Positions 5,575 through 5,775 of a stretch of DNA of 5,775 bases are shown in pieces (positions within the stretch are counted from its first letter, which is position 1; every line of letters starts with the position of its first letter). The DNA is from a halophilic archaeon J07HX64 (GTDB lineage: Archaea; Halobacteriota; Halobacteria; Halobacteriales; Haloarculaceae): NCBI GenBank assembly GCA_000416085.1, contig KE356579.1, positions 2,383,822 to 2,389,596 of the forward strand. The letters run 5' to 3'. A program made the translations under genes and the position numbers. The notes under the pieces are model-generated. The model was not told the DNA's origin. It worked only from the letters and a program-made list of their open reading frames with translations, and did not search any database.

Positions 5575-5714
5575 CCGGAGATCCGTTTCTGCCCGGAAAT
5601 CTGCCTCTTTCGGAGATCTGTCTCTGCCCGGAAATCTGCCTCTTCCGGAGATCTGTCTCTGCCCGGAAATCTGCCTCTTCCGGAGGTCTGTCTCTACCTG
5701 GAGACCTGTCTCAC
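5575..5714. repeat. Tandem repeat, four 35-bp units with nested 17/18-bp half-units
   Basis: Units lie at 5575-5609, 5610-5644, 5645-5679 and 5680-5714. By hand count, units 2 and 3 differ at one base, unit 1 differs from unit 3 at two, and unit 4 has diverged at eight. Each unit consists of two related halves, CCGGAGATCTGTCTCTG and CCCGGAAATCTGCCTCTT, which match at 14 of 17 bases after the extra C. Inverted repeats recur: CCGGAA (5628-5633) with TTCCGG (5643-5648), and again 5663-5668 with 5678-5683. At the first junction the pairing is kept through a G-T wobble. The unit length is not a multiple of three and no coding frame is credible. It begins about 97 bp after the KH stop and may be a 3'-UTR or terminator region, or a neutral expansion. 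Confidence 0.85.
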
Positions 5715-5775
5715 CCCGCCCGGGGCGTGTGAGCGCGTACCCCCCGGCCCTCGTCACGAACAAGAGTCACCATCG

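Noticed and set aside
5437..5763. Minus-strand frame across the tandem repeat
   Set aside because: The 35-bp unit is not a multiple of three, so successive units are read in different frames; no domain is recognisable.

Overview
The window looks like haloarchaeal chromosomal DNA (class Halobacteria). The evidence is the GC-rich, Asp/Glu-rich coding sequence, an archaeal Pno1/Dim2-type double-KH protein, and AT-rich TATA-like boxes centred about 25-28 nt upstream of four start codons. That spacing is the signature of leaderless haloarchaeal transcripts. The genus cannot be told from the sequence alone.

Layout from left to right. (1) Positions 1-395 (+) hold the C-terminal end of an erythromycin-esterase-family protein whose beginning and catalytic part lie outside the window. 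(2) Facing it is a two-gene operon on the minus strand: a DrrA-type ABC ATPase (1379-2452) and its ABC-2/DrrB-type permease (477-1382), joined by a 4-bp GTGA overlap. Together they would form a membrane exporter. (3) Positions 2453-3636 (about 1.2 kb) contain no credible gene. They hold a pair of 33-nt inverted repeats (2606-2638 and 3240-3272) sharing the 14-mer GATATATCGTCATG, which bound a 667-bp non-coding block that could be a MITE-like or decayed mobile element. Inside is a G-rich, hairpin-prone stretch. (4) Positions 3637-4041 (-) encode a small membrane-anchored exported protein of unknown function in AT-richer DNA. (5) A divergent intergenic region (4042-4498) carries two adjacent hairpins, an orphan TATA-like box and the promoter of the next gene. 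(6) Positions 4499-4885 (+) encode a short GNAT-like protein without a visible acetyl-CoA loop. Positions 4929-5477 (+) encode the KH-domain Pno1/Dim2 homologue, a small-subunit ribosome biogenesis factor; each of the two has its own TATA box. (7) Downstream of the KH gene is a four-copy 35-bp tandem repeat (5575-5714) with an internal 17/18-bp half-unit structure and recurrent small hairpins.

The housekeeping end (KH protein) and the accessory end (transporter, esterase) are separated by the gene-poor, AT-richer middle, which is where insertion or decay is most plausible. I see no clear defence system, CRISPR array, tRNA, rRNA or intact transposase. The best leads are the inverted-repeat-bounded block and the nested tandem repeat; neither is established as a new system.
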